Numbered from the stretch's first letter, positions 12,537 through 23,104 are shown. The stretch is DNA of 64,000 nt from Toxorhynchites rutilus septentrionalis (GCF_029784135.1 NC_073745.1:76937569-77001568), one strand, 5' to 3'. The notes: a model not told the origin generated them from the sequence alone. Numbers and translations are program-made.

Positions 12537-13440
12537 CCGAAAAAAAACCGTGTTAATTGGAAAATCCGCGTTAATTGGAAACTCCCCGTAAAGAAAAAAA
12601 GGTCACTTAAATTCCTCTTGAGAATCGTGATGAGGTGCGGCATACGCTCTGAGGGAGCTTGAAAGGGAGAGATATGAACTGAGAGAGAGAAGTGATGTTG
12701 CTCAGGTTTACGCGCAAAAATCGCGCTTATTTCATTCCTAAATGGGATTGATGCTATGCATGAATTTCATTGTGTGTGGCTCTCGACGAGCGGACTTAAA
12801 TACATGTACATGAATCTTTTTTCCCCCAGCCGTTATGTGGGGTTGGATGAAACTTCGTTGCACACGAAGGTCGTACGGAGGATTTCTGCTTCGCAGTGGT
12901 GTGCTCATCAACCCATTCTTGCACAAGCTTTATGCTATCTCGAGATACTTCTTCTTGCACTTGCAGATTCATCAGCTAGCGACCCAGCTTGTATTTCTCC
13001 TGGAAATGCTTTCTCTGCAGCGCTAATTGCCTCTGTTCCAACTCTAACTGCTTCTGGTCTAATTCTTTCTGTTCTGTTAGGCATTTGCATTGCAAAATCT
13101 GTCCTCCGACTTGACGTGGTCGTTCCCATCGAAACTGGCATAGGCGGTGGTGAACAACGCGGGCAAATTGAATCTGTGTTCGCTACAGATGCATCGAACC
13201 TGGCACATAGGTGCGGCACTAATATCCGTCAATAGCACTAAGTTCCGTCATATGGTCTCAGGAAGCATGAGGGACAGATTTGATATAGCTCAGTTTTTTT
13301 TACGCGGTTACCGCGTTAATTGGAAAATCCGCGTAAAAAAAACCGCGTTGATTGGAAAATCCGCGTAAAAAAAACCGCGTTAATTCAAAAATCCGCGTAA
13401 AAAAACCGCGTAAAAAAACCCGCGTAAAAAAAACCTGGGT
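12537..13440. mobile_element. Foreign insert in Tc1 bounded by GCGTAAAAAAACCGCG repeats
   Basis: Both margins (12537-12600 and 13297-13437) consist of tandem motifs of the type CCGCGTTAATTGGAAAATCC and CCGCGTAAAAAAA. Between them lies a ~650-bp segment with a coiled-coil-type frame on the minus strand. The arrangement suggests an element whose ends are repeat arrays, or a composite insertion accompanied by deletion of the Tc1 centre. I found no target duplication. Confidence 0.5.
12740..13215 (-). pseudogene. Probable Pao/BEL gag N-terminal remnant
   Basis: Frame-shifting pieces on the minus strand read, in order: a Cys-containing segment (CPRC), a Glu/Gln/Leu-rich stretch such as LTEQKELDQKQLELEQRQL ending near EKYKL, then SRDSIKLVQEWVDEH. 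A zinc-finger-like start followed by an EQ-rich coiled coil and a VQEWV-type segment resembles the N-terminal part of gag in insect Pao/BEL retrotransposons. I infer this from the general pattern only. Stops and frameshifts make it non-functional. No reverse transcriptase or LTR is present. Confidence 0.4.
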
Positions 13441-13449
13441 GTACTAGCT

Positions 13450-13655
13450 ATTTCCCGCTTATCCCGGTCAGAGAGCTTCGATGGACGTGGAGCTCTCTCT
13501 CTTACCGTATCCTTGAGGATTCGTCAAACAATTGAGCACTACTTGATGGGATCGTCCAATCCGACGAGAAATTCATTTGATACCAACATTTTCTTAGTGA
13601 AATGCATCGATTTGTCTTTCTGTTCTCTCCGGGAGCACTTTTCCCTTTGGTATTT
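13450..13655 (-). pseudogene. Tc1 transposase, N-terminal DNA-binding fragment
   Basis: One minus-strand frame reads RRIGRSHQVVLNCLTNPQGY, typical of the paired-like helix-turn-helix of Tc1 transposases, followed by a KRESS segment where the GRP-type linker is expected. Stop codons interrupt it on both sides. It lies in the correct orientation and order relative to the C-terminal fragment at 12183-12530 to be the start of the same gene. Confidence 0.65.
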
Positions 13656-13962
13656 TTCAGATTTATTGAGCAAAACAACTAAAACAACGGAAAAATGTAA
13701 CTGGTCTTATAGAAACTTGACAATTGAAAAACACAAAACCTTTGGTTCACGCTCAGCGCTTGTACACACACACATGAAAGTCATGCAGTGTATGGTAGTC
13801 ACCAATACCAATACACTGGAATATAAATTAAAGCATTGTTTGTTTACAATGGCTTAAAGCAGCCAGATTATCACCTGGTCTTATAGAAGATGGACAGAGT
13901 ATATGTCTGAGGCAAAAATATTGCTGGGGATATTTCTTATTAATTCAGGTATTGGGAAAACA

Positions 13963-14121
13963 TTTTTTTTTTTATCTGTATTATAGTGAGTTTCAACTCA
14001 TTTGGCTGGTTCGTCACTTTTATTTCCATTTTTGGAAGAATGTCGGGAGTGAAAATTGAACTCGTGACCTTTAGCGTGAGAGGCATGGATGTTACCACTA
14101 CACCAGATCGCCTCCTCCCGA
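13963..14121 (-). mobile_element. Short tRNA-derived SINE with target duplication
   Basis: The minus strand begins with a tRNA-like head, GATCTGGTGTAGTGGTAACA (A-box type) and GGTCACGAGTTCAA (B-box type), and ends in an A-rich tail of about 10 bases. The flanks TATTGGGAAAACA (13950-13962) and TATTGGGAAACA (14122-14133) form a target duplication with one indel. The length of about 160 bases is short for a SINE. It belongs to a different family from the copies at 18.4 and 29.3 kb. Confidence 0.65.
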
Positions 14122-14133
14122 TATTGGGAAACA

Positions 14134-14849
14134 ATTTAACACTCAAAATCTATTCTTTTTCCACCCTAAACATTGAAATGGACCCCTATTTTAGAAGCTT
14201 AGAGGTATCTTTAGATATCTTTGTTTGTAATTATTATTCATCTCCATTATCGTTTATTCATTTTCCTTCAGTAAATTTTTTCATGTTTCTTTTCTTTTGA
14301 TTTTTACTCCTAAGTATACAAATCATGTAAGATTTGTATGTATGTATGCGAATGAAATATGTTACTACATCACCAATGACATGATTTGATTCAAATTTTG
14401 AAAAATGATCGCAAATACCGTAAAAAAAATTGTAATGTGTTGTATCTAGGACACGACCGCAGTTTTGACGTAGGACTACGGAATTACATTATTCAATCCA
14501 CTTGTTTATCACTTTGGATATTATTTTAGAATGCATCGAAATTTTTGTAATATCGTTTTAGCTATTTATTTTTTATTACTTCAGTAGACTCGAAAGAGTC
14601 GAGTAGAGTCGAAAGCTATCAGCACTTCTCGTTTCTTTGGTTCAACTCGCATCAGACTTTCTCCTTCCCACTCAGATATCGACCACAAACTATAAACCCT
14701 TTTGCTCCTTTATTCCGCTTGAGATGTGATCGAACCCCACAACATGCAACAGTAAGAATACCCTGCTGGGATTTGAAAGCATACTTTCATGAAATATACG
14801 TTTATTTAAATAAATGCAGTGTATATATATTCCAAAATTCTGATTGGGT
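14134..14849. other. AT-rich spacer with a recurring palindromic motif
   Basis: TGACGTAGGACTACG lies at 14466-14480, preceded by ACACGACCGCA. Nearly the same 40-base context recurs at about 62500-62530. At 14586-14612 CGAAAGAGTCGAGTAGAGTC is a small direct repeat. No gene is seen. Confidence 0.4.
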
Positions 14850-15413
14850 GTCAAAGAACAAATTGTAGAGCGGTTGGAGAGCTTTAATTTAATTGATAGA
14901 AACAATCAAGTTTAATATGAATTTTTAGGATAAAATTGATAACAACACATTAAAAGATTACTAACTTTTAAGTTTTTCACTTGCAAAATGTTATTTAAAT
15001 CCACCAAATTAGATGTTCCACTACTGTATCCTATAGTATTTTTATCATCTTTCAAATTGAAGCAACCAAATCGTCTTCCGTAGCGTAATTTTAATTGTAG
15101 AACCAGTTTGAGGCAGCAAAGTTCAAAAAAAGTTCTATAATTTGTCATTATTGAAATTCGAACATATGCGCGGAAGGATTTTTTCATCAAAAATGACTTC
15201 TTGAGAGATTCTAAATAAATGTATTTTTTTTCATGTAAGAAAATGTGTTTTCTAGCTTTGAGGGGATGACTCAAAATTTAATTTTTTGTTTCATATTTAA
15301 AAAATCTGAAATATTCGCACAAAAAACGAATAAAAAAAATTATATACAGAGTTTATATACGATTATATACAGTGGAAAGAAATCCGAGACTGTATATAAT
15401 CGATTCAGCCCTG
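14850..15413 (-). mobile_element. pogo-like element, one end and internal part
   Basis: This segment is homologous over about 560 bases to 17782-18370, from GTCAAAGAAC to the terminal CCTG next to TA. Shared internal landmarks are TCGTCTTCCGTAGCGTA and GAAATTCGAACATATG. A 120-residue minus-strand frame (14912-15274) lies inside. I recognise no domain in it and its counterpart in the other copy is broken. The left end of this copy is not visible. Confidence 0.5.
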
Positions 15414-15415
15414 TA

Positions 15416-16267
15416 CTTCGAAATTGAAAAACAAACCGAATTTCTAGACCCATTTTTTAACGTTTTTCTTTATCTATGAATTTTTCCAGAATTTTTAGAT
15501 TATTGCAACGGTAGAAAATATCTTTAAAAATTTGCACCATCTTGATGTTTTATTCACCAGCACTATGGCAAATACTACATAGAGTACAAAATCCGATATC
15601 AGGTTAAAATTTTAAACCCTATATGGATCACTGTAAGGACTATGATGAAAAATTGAAGAAAAATTTATCCAAATTTCGAAATACATAAAAATATAACTTC
15701 TTTTGTACCATGCAATGATGTAAAAATCACACATTTGAAAAAAGGTACAAACATATTGTACTTAAATAAAATTAGAAGTTTTTTTTAAATCCCAAATCAG
15801 AATAGTCAGCGTTTCAAAATATAAAAAAGAAACACAGAAATTTTTTGAATCATATATCGTGGTTCACCATAAATTTTTATCTCAAAACTATTGAGATTGG
15901 CTTGAAAAAAAACCAAAAAATACGTTTTTCACCACAGTTCTTATAGTGCAAATAAAGCTAAATGTATTATTTGGAACCTTATACAATATTTTCATAGTGC
16001 TGGTGATTAGGTTTTGGGGTACTTCTTACATGTGAATACATTGAATCCAAGAATCTAATAAAATAATCGATTTCAAGATAGTAGAAAATGCAGACGAAAA
16101 AAAAAAATTAAATTATTTTTTATACAGAGTATTTCTCTAAAAATTTTGAAAATATTTACACGAATATATTTAAACATGTAAGAACCCATTTAAATGAAAA
16201 TTCAATTAAAAACTGGATCTCGCAATCTTTATTAAATCCCTTTTATCCCTTTTATTAAATTTCAAAA
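15416..16267. other. AT-rich stretch, no gene recognised
   Basis: Only short low-complexity frames are present. The TTCATAGTGCTGGTGATTAG segment at about 15990 and TTCACCAGCACTATGGCAAA at about 15553 are inverted to one another, which may mark a small inverted-repeat element. I cannot define its limits. Confidence 0.3.
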
Positions 16268-16379
16268 TACAGGTCGGACTCGATTATCCGGAGACTCGAT
16301 TATCCGGGATCCGATTATCCGGTTATTTTATTTTTGATTTTCGGAAATTTTGAATAATTTGTATAATTATTCTATATTG

Positions 16380-17200
16380 AATAGCTAGTATGGGTATCAA
16401 AAGAAAGGGCTTGACTAGTAGAATGCAGTTATTTATGAAACATGTAAATCCAAGATGGACGCCACCGCAAGATGGAGCCATATATAGTTTTTTCACAAAC
16501 CCATCAATATGGGTATCAAATAAAAGGGCTTGACTAGTAGAATACAGTTATTTATGAAAAATTCAAATCTAAGATGGCGGCTACTACAAAATGGTGGATT
16601 ACATATTTTTTTAGAACCCCATTATTATGGGTATCAAATGAAAGGGCTTGACTAGAGAATACAGTTATGTAACGCCCGAGCGGTCTGGGGCACTTTTCTT
16701 TTTTATTCTATCGAGAGAAACAACTGTTCTTCTCGATGTTCAACTATCAACTGCCTTATTTTTTCTCTCTAATCCTCGATCCCTCTGTGAGGATGTACAG
16801 AACTCTAAAAACGTTAGAACTAACTTACTGGCTACCTGCTATGTGTAGGGAATTTTCCACTTGCACAGTATGGAAAATTCCATCGTTCCTGTTGGAAAAT
16901 CCTTGGTTGGATTCTCCCCTATCTTCAGTAGGAATCTTTCTTATTGTAAATACTTATTCATATTGAAATTGTCTGAGATGTTCTATTCGTGGGAGAGGGT
17001 CACTGCAGTTATTCATGAAAAACGCAAATCTAAGATGGCGGCCACTACAAAATGGCGGATTACCTATTTTCTCAGAACTCCATCAATATGGGTATCAAAT
17101 TAAAAGGCTTGACTAGTAGAACACAGTTATTTATGAAAAATGCCCAAAAATGTATCAAAAAAAAGTTCTCGACTAGTAGAACATAGCAGATAACGAAAAA
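16380..17200. repeat. ~117-bp tandem array (TATGGGTATCAAATGAAAGG)
   Basis: Units contain TATGGGTATCAAATGAAAGG, CTTGACTAGTAGAA, AGTTATTTATGAAAAA and AAATGGCGGATTACATATTT. Unit starts are near 16388, 16506, 16627 and 17087. The array is split by the solo LTR at 16668-17007. The same units form an array at about 56510-57010. Confidence 0.75.
16668..17007. mobile_element. Solo LTR, 340 bp, TSD GTTA
   Basis: The insert begins TGTAACGCCCGAG and ends GTCACTGCA, giving the TG...CA ends of an LTR. It is flanked by GTTA at 16664-16667 and 17008-17011. The neighbouring array unit would read CAGTTATT across the empty site, so the insertion point can be read against its sister units. No internal retrotransposon region remains, consistent with recombination between two LTRs. 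A Ty3-type family is likely from the 4-bp duplication, but unproven. Confidence 0.6.
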
Positions 17201-18416
17201 TCCAATTTCAATATGGCCACAGTCCTCAAACAACTAATTACTTTTTGAATGGTTTCATTCAGCTTGACCTGTTTCTATGTATGTTAGAATGTTTGTTGGG
17301 TTGACCCACATTAATAGAAAATTGACCCCGTTCCTGTTGAATGGTTGATCTGATATTTGGAACATACATTTAATTCTACTGTCATTATAGAACTGCGTAT
17401 TCCATGATCTTGAAAAATTTAATTTGGCCGCCGCAGAAAATGGCTGAATGGCTTGATTTGGAGAATACACTATACTATGAACAACATAAATTCGAAAAGG
17501 TCGCCGTCACAAAATGGTATACAGACTCTATTACATGTGATTCGATTATATACAATTTTGGATTCGATTATATTCAGTTTGGAAAAAAATATTTTTTTGT
17601 ATATTTCAAATATGACTTATTTCATGAAGAAATGTAACCTATCAACGTTAAGGTGAAGTTCAAGTGGCTATTACATGTACAGTGGGGTAAAAATCGTGAT
17701 TTTTGAAGATTTTGCTTGAATTTTCACCAGGAATTGTCTATATCGATATTGCAGGCAAATTAAGAAAGATAGAAGTTGTGCGTCAAAGAACTAATTGTGG
17801 AGCGGTTAAAGAACTTCATTTTAATTGATAGAAACAATCTAGTTTAATAATAATTTTTAGGATAAAATTAATAATAACACATTAAAAAATATTAACTTTT
17901 AAGTGTTTCACTTCCAAAATGTTATTAAAATTCACTAATTTAGTTGTTTTACTACTAAATCCTGTACTAAATTTTTTCATCATTCAAATGAAAGCATCAG
18001 AATCGTCTTCCGTAGCGTACTTTATAATGTAGTGCCAGTATGAAGCAACAGAGTCCGAAACAAAAAAAAAGTTCTATTACTCTGTCATTGTTGAAATTCG
18101 AACATATGTCTAGGAGGATTTTTTCATCAAATATGATCGTCTATCACCTCCTGAGATAATCTGGATAAATTTTTTTTTTTTTTCATTTGAGAAAGGTCAG
18201 TCAACTTTAAGAAAACTTTAAGGGGATAAATCAAATATCAAATTCCTCTTTTATTTTCAAAAAACGAAATATACATGCAAAAAAAAACAAATAAAGAAAA
18301 AAAAATTGTTTTGACTCGATTATCCGGAGTGAAAAAAAAATCAATACTTCGAATAATCGAGTTCGACCTGTACAAAGAAAATATAAAATATTTTTTTATA
18401 TATTTAAATACCCATC

Positions 18417-18702
18417 TTCTTCTTGTTCTTATTCTTTTTTTTCTTTTATGGCACTAACGTTCCTAGAGGAACTTCGCCGTCTCAACGTAGTATTACTTGC
18501 GTCATTTTTATTAGTACTTAGTTGAGATTTATATGCCGAATAATACGTCTTGAATGCATTCTGAGTGGCAAGCTCTAGAATGCGTGTGTACCAGTGCAGG
18601 TCGGAAGAACTTTCTTTGGTGAAAAATCCACCGACCCGAACGGGAATCGAACCCGAACCCGGCATGATAATATGTGACGCTAACCACTTGATCGCGGGAG
18701 CA
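18417..18702 (-). mobile_element. tRNA-derived SINE (same family as 29.3 kb)
   Basis: The minus strand carries a B box GGTTCGATTCC (18643-18653), a degenerate A box near 18684-18694, the body shared with 29282-29560, and a TTCTTCTT (plus-strand) tail. RNA polymerase III promoters of this kind head tRNA-related SINEs. Flanks ATTTAAATACCCAT and ATTTACATATACCT may be a decayed target duplication. The copy is more diverged than the one at 29.3 kb. Confidence 0.75.
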
Positions 18703-18899
18703 TTTACATATACCTACTGCTATGCCCATTTCCCATTTTGAGGAAAGTTTGATAATGCATTTTTGCGATGTGATTCTTATTATTTTTTGCAGGACCCTTT
18801 TTTTGGGAACTAATTAAACTGGAATAGATTTTGAGTTATATCGATTCATGAAAAAACAGAAAGTATTTATTTTTTTTTCCAAAATATATATTTTTATCA

Positions 18900-19388
18900 A
18901 GGCTCATATGGCGTTAGCCTGACGGGGCCGGAGTTCAATATTTTGACAGTTTTTCTTATTATCTATGTTAGTAATATGTAACCGATCACTCGCGGTCGGC
19001 TCGAGGTTAGTATTACAAGTGTTCTCGTAATTGGGATGTTGCTGTCTCCAATGCTCTGTACGTGTGCCCGACACGGGATACTTCCTATTGGGATGCAGCT
19101 GACCATTAATCAGCAACGCCCCCCTAGTCTGTACCCCATATCTAGCGTGGTGCGTCTTCTCGACTCGAGGAATCCAGGATAGAATGGTCACTAGCCGGCG
19201 CAATCATCAGCTCGTATAGAGTTATCATGAGCGGTACAACCTTTGGCTCTTGTTGAATCATCAGTGGACTGCACAACCTTTGGCCCGTGTATCTGTAAAG
19301 AGTGTGTATATGTTTTGCCGTGACTAAGTAAAAGTTTATAGATCGGATAGGAGGGATATGAAACAGGGACACAACGAAGGAAACATCA
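18900..19388 (-). other. Likely 3' region of the non-LTR retrotransposon
   Basis: This moderately GC-rich stretch directly follows, on the minus strand, the end of the RNase H-bearing frame at 19389. Frames in it are short. It is most simply the 3' untranslated region of that element, but I could not confirm its end or a terminal repeat. Confidence 0.35.
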
Positions 19389-20771
19389 TTAAACGTTGAC
19401 ATCGGCGTTTCTGAGGAACAGGTATAGATGAAGCAGAAGATCAGGATCACGGCTACCTAAGATATCCCGGACGGGGATATCCGATTGTCTGCCTTGTGCT
19501 CTCAGTGCTCTAGAGAGCTGAGAGCGAGCAGCATGGAACCGGATACACGACCAGACAACATGCTCGATGTCGTGGTAGCCATCGCCACAATCACAAAGAT
19601 TGTTTGCTGCGAGCTTAATGCGATAGAGATGCGCGTTTAGGTTGTAGTGATTGGACATGAGCCGAGATATCACGCGAATGAAATCACGACCTACATTCAA
19701 TCCCTTAAACCAAGCACTCGTCGAAACCTTAGGGATAATCGTGTGTAACCAACGACCGAACTCATCTTCACTCCACATGCGCTGCCAACTAACGAGTGTG
19801 TCTTGACGAGGAATGTGAAAAAATTCATTATAGGCAATTTGCCTTTCAAAAAGTGTGCCTTCTAAAGCGCCCACCTTAGCTAGCGAGTCCGCTTTCTCAT
19901 TCCCCGGAATCGAGCAATGAGAGGGAACCCATGCTAAGGTAATCTTGAATAATTTTTCGACCAAAACACTCAATAGATGTCTTATTCTTGTTAGGAAATA
20001 AGATGAGCGTTTATCAACTTTCATTGAGCGGATTGCCTCTATTGAGCTGACTTCAACTTTCATTGAGCGGATTGCCTCTATTGAGCTGAGACTTTATCAG
20101 TTTATGAGTTTATCAACTTTCATTGAGCGGATTGCCTCTATTGAGCTGAGACTGTCTGAAAAAATAAAATAATGATCGATGGGCAGTGTTTCAATGATCC
20201 CTAGAGCATAGTATATCGCACCCATTTCTGCGACATACACGGAACAAGGATCTTTGAGTTTGAAAAAGGCACTGGAATTTTCATTGAAGATGCCGATGCC
20301 AGTGGACCCATTTATGTATGAACCGTCAGTAAAGAACATTTTATCAGATCCAACTTTCCGATATTTTTCCGAAAATATCGACGGAATAACATTGGAGCGT
20401 AGGTGATCTGGTATTCCATGGATTTTTTGTCGCATGGACAGATCAAAAATGACAGAGGAATTGCAAAAGTATGGGAAGCAAACTTGGTTGGAGATGCCTG
20501 GTGAAGGGTGCACGTCATAGGTTATATCTATGGTATAACCGCAATGGTGACGTAGGACTATCGTTGATTCAGTGATCCTTTGTTTGAAGTTGAACCTGAA
20601 TCCATTCTGAATGAATGAATAAATGAATATTTGGGGGACTTCGAAAACGAGAGCGTTACGTTGGAGGTACAAGGCTTTATGCATCCAATATTGGATACGA
20701 AAATATTTTACTGAGGGGGAAGAATAATCTTCAGAAGCTATCCTGTTAATTGCGATTGATTGAAAAATCAC
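19389..20771 (-). pseudogene. Non-LTR retrotransposon ORF2 tail with RNase H
   Basis: Two frames on the minus strand (20097-20771 then 19389-20063) form the C-terminal part of an ORF2 polyprotein. RNase H motifs are visible: FFTDGSYINGSTGIG, then YVAEMGAIYYAL, then FSDSLSSIEAIRS, then WVPSHCSIPGNEKADSLAK, covering the expected Asp, Glu, Asp and His/Asp positions. A downstream CDCGDGYHDIEHVVWSC segment is the Cys/His motif typical of the C-terminus. RNase H-bearing elements of this kind belong to the I/LOA-like lineages. The reverse transcriptase is absent and the RNase H core is disrupted by a local triplication at 20010-20152. Confidence 0.85.
20010..20152. repeat. Three tandem copies of ~40 bp inside RNase H
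   Basis: The segment TTCATTGAGCGGATTGCCTC with its neighbours occurs at 20010-20050, 20052-20092 and 20109-20152. Each copy encodes, on the minus strand, SSIEAIRSMKV, part of the third RNase H motif. The copies are nearly identical, so the event is recent compared with the decay of the element. It shifts the frame and breaks the gene. Confidence 0.8.
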
Positions 20772-22135
20772 TAAACCAAATGTATTTGGTCACAGTATCA
20801 CATGGATAGAAAACATTCAAATAAACTCTTTCACATGAATGTATTTTTAAATTCCCAGAGGAACTGGCAGATTATTTTCAGTAACGATTAGATATTTCCA
20901 CATTTTCCTCGATATTGGAAGCCCACCAGTGGTTTATGCTAATTCGATAACCACCTGTTAATAGCACTTGATTGAAAAATATTTGGTCACAGTGTTACAT
21001 GGATAAAAAACATCAAAATAAACTCTTTCACATAAATGTAATTTTAAATTCCCAGAGGAACTGGCAGATTATTTTCCGGATCTTTCTCGATGCTGAATGG
21101 CATCCAAACGGAAAGAATTCCGTGCGTGTATTGTGTGTGTGTAGCGGCTGCTTCGATGGTCACCTTCTCTTCTCCTGAAGGATCGGCTTCTCTGTGCTCC
21201 CTCACAGTTTCAAACAAACTGCTTGCGTTTCAGGGCAGATCTCGATCCTTCGCCGTCCAGCATCCTCAGCAACGATGTTGTCTTGTCGATGTCCGCACGA
21301 AAAATGAATGCGTCTCACCACCAGAATATCGCTTAAGTATGCTTTTTGTGCGTGATTGAATCGAGAGAAGACGTGGTTTACGATGGCAATTTGGAAGCAA
21401 ACTAGAGGGGAATGAACTCTCTGAGCTCGGAACTTTCGGCGACTGAGCAATAATCGATTGCGGGCGCATACAATATTGGATACGGAAATATCCTACTGAT
21501 GGGGAAGAATAATCTTCAGAAGCTATCCTGTTAATTGCGATTAATTGAAAAATCACAAAACCGAATGTATTTGGTCACAGTGTTACATGGATAGAAAACA
21601 TTAAAATAAACTCTTTCACATGAATGTATTTTTAAATTCCCAGAGGAACTGGCAGATTATTTTCAGTAACGATTAGATATTTCCACATTTTCCTCGATAT
21701 TGGAAGCCCACCAGTGGTTAATGCTAACTCGATAACCATCTGTTAATAGCACTTGATTGAAACATATTTGGTCACAGTGTTACATGGATAGAAAACATTC
21801 AAATAAACTCTTTCACATGAATGTATTTTTAAATTCCCAGAGGAACTGGCAGATTATTTTCAGTAACGATTAGATATTTCCACATTTTCCTCGATATTGG
21901 AAGCCCACCAGTGGTTTATGCTAATTCGATAACCACCTGTTAATAGCACTTGATTGAAAAATATTTGGTCACAGTGTTACATGGATAAAAAACATCAAAA
22001 TAAACTCTTTCACATAAATGTAATTTTAAATTCCCAGAGGAACTGGCAGATTATTTTCCGGATCTTTCTCGATGCTGAATGGCATCCAAACGGAAAGAAT
22101 TCCGCGCGTGTATGTGTGTGTGTGTAGCGGCTGCT
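20687..22135. repeat. Duplicated block with 2+3 units of ~195 bp
   Basis: TTTGGTCACAGTGTTACATGGAT-type unit starts lie near 20788, 20981, 21570, 21767 and 21965. Units contain AATTCCCAGAGGAACTGGCA and CGATATTGGAAGCCCACCAG. The piece 20687-20787, which is retrotransposon sequence, recurs at 21466-21569. The last unit of each set has a variant end, CTTTCTCGATGCTGAATGGC, followed by (GT)n and AGCGGCTGCTTCGA. Thus a ~785-bp block was duplicated, with two units in the first copy and three in the second. Confidence 0.75.
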
Positions 22136-22710
22136 TCGAGATCTTCCCGGGGAACCGTTTGTGGCATCACTCTCCTCCTGATGGATTCATGTCTGGCCTA
22201 AGGTCTGTTTGTGCTCTTGGTGACACCATTCATCCGCGCTTTCATGATAAATGAAGAGCTTCACCACAACAGCGACAACATGCTCCAATCGCTGTTCAAT
22301 TATAACTGAGTGGATTTCCGAGCGGCGCTCGCTTATATACCGATTGGTGATTTCAATAGCCTGTTTTGAAAGCAATTTTAAGACTATTGAAACAAGTTTT
22401 TGGATCAAAAAGTAACAAGTATAGAACGCGTAGACATTTTATCTTTCGAATGAAGTGTTTATCATACCATTTCGTTCAGTTGTTTAGGAGCTATTAACGC
22501 TCAAAATCTCGGTCTCCGGCGTAACGCTTTCGTTTTCGAAAGTTTGATTTTACACCCCGGTATAGAAATGAAAGACGTAGTCCTACGTCAACAGTGTAGA
22601 ATGATCCTCGCCCTACCCAGTATACAGTCTAGACTAATTTAGAATGGTAAGTTAGAATGAACACACAAAAATGTCTCCAAATCCGCAAATTGTCAATTAA
22701 TCCTTCATAC
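22136..22710. other. Possible promoter-like segment and dispersed repeat
   Basis: On the minus strand a TATATAAGC sequence (22331-22339 region) precedes a GC-richer stretch, as in a TATA promoter. No gene follows that I recognise. The segment 22434-22590 (ACATTTTATCTTTCGAATGA onward) recurs at 59003-59105 and ends in the palindromic motif GACGTAGTCCTACGTCA (22574-22590). Confidence 0.35.
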
Positions 22711-23102
22711 TACGAGGTATGGCTATTAAATAACGCACCTGCCCATAACGCGCTGTCGGTGAAGCAATTTTTAGCCGATAAGGGCATTCCAGTGCTCGAA
22801 CATTCCCCGTACTCGCCAGATCTAGTCCCATGCGACTTTTTTCTATTCCCCAAGATTAAATCCGTGTTGAAAGGTACCCGATTTCAGTCCGTAGAAGAGG
22901 CGAAGGAAAAAGCGACGCGGCTTTTGAGCGCCATCACAAAAGAAGAGTTTCAGCACTGCTTCGAACAATGGAAAAAACGTATAGAAAGGTGTGTGAGGAG
23001 CCAAGGGGAGTATATTGAAGGGGAGCATATCGTTGTACCGTAATTTAGAAAATATAACCCTTTTTCGTAACAAGTCTCGTTATTTAATAGTCATACCTCG
23101 TA
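22711..23102 (+). mobile_element. mariner deletion derivative
   Basis: The terminal inverted repeats TACGAGGTATGGCTATTAAA (from 22711) and the matching right end (23078-23102, one difference) bound only about 390 bases. TA follows on the right. A TA is not visible on the left, where it may be mutated. Inside is only the C-terminal part of a mariner transposase. The left TIR runs directly into the coding segment at AACG, so the whole N-terminal half has been lost. Confidence 0.8.
22717..23043 (+). pseudogene. mariner transposase C-terminal fragment (DD34D type)
   Basis: The frame includes NNAPAHNALSVKQFL, LEHSPYSPDLVPCDFFLFP and KGTRFQSVEEAKEKATRLL, characteristic of mariner-family transposases. 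SPDLVPCDFFLFP contains the third catalytic Asp. In the usual HDNAPAH motif the residue before NAPAH is the second catalytic Asp. Here it is Asn, because the upstream codons come from the terminal repeat. The first Asp and the DNA-binding domain are missing. The protein could not catalyse transposition. Confidence 0.85.
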
Positions 23103-23104
23103 TA

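Larger units (their letters stand above)
12025..13901 (-). mobile_element. Degraded Tc1 element with TA target sites
   Basis: The ends are inverted repeats of about 27 bases. The left begins CACTCTGTCCAACTTCTATA and the right, read inward, begins TACTCTGTCCATCTTCTATA; both continue into AGACCAG. TA dinucleotides flank both ends (12023-12024 and 13902-13903), as for Tc1/mariner. The minus strand keeps two separate pieces of a Tc1 transposase. The centre, about 12537-13440, is replaced by unrelated DNA, so most of the catalytic domain is gone. Confidence 0.75.
16270..18370. mobile_element. pogo-like element with TA target duplication
   Basis: The left end reads CAGGTCGGACTCGATTATCC and the right end, read inward, CAGGTCGAACTCGATTATTC. 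TA flanks both ends (16268-16269 and 18371-18372). CAG...CTG ends with a CTCGATTA motif and TA duplication fit pogo/Tigger-type elements. The 2.1-kb interior holds a ~117-bp array, a solo LTR and the segment shared with 14850-15413. No DDE transposase is recognisable, so it is non-autonomous. Confidence 0.6.

Noticed and set aside
14060..14118. Functional tRNA gene on the minus strand
   Set aside because: The tRNA-like head leads into a short body with an A-rich tail and a target duplication, so it is a SINE.
22187..22340. Histone gene promoter and start
   Set aside because: An ATGTCTGGCC and a TATATAAGC on opposite strands suggested it, but no histone codons and no 3' histone stem-loop follow.
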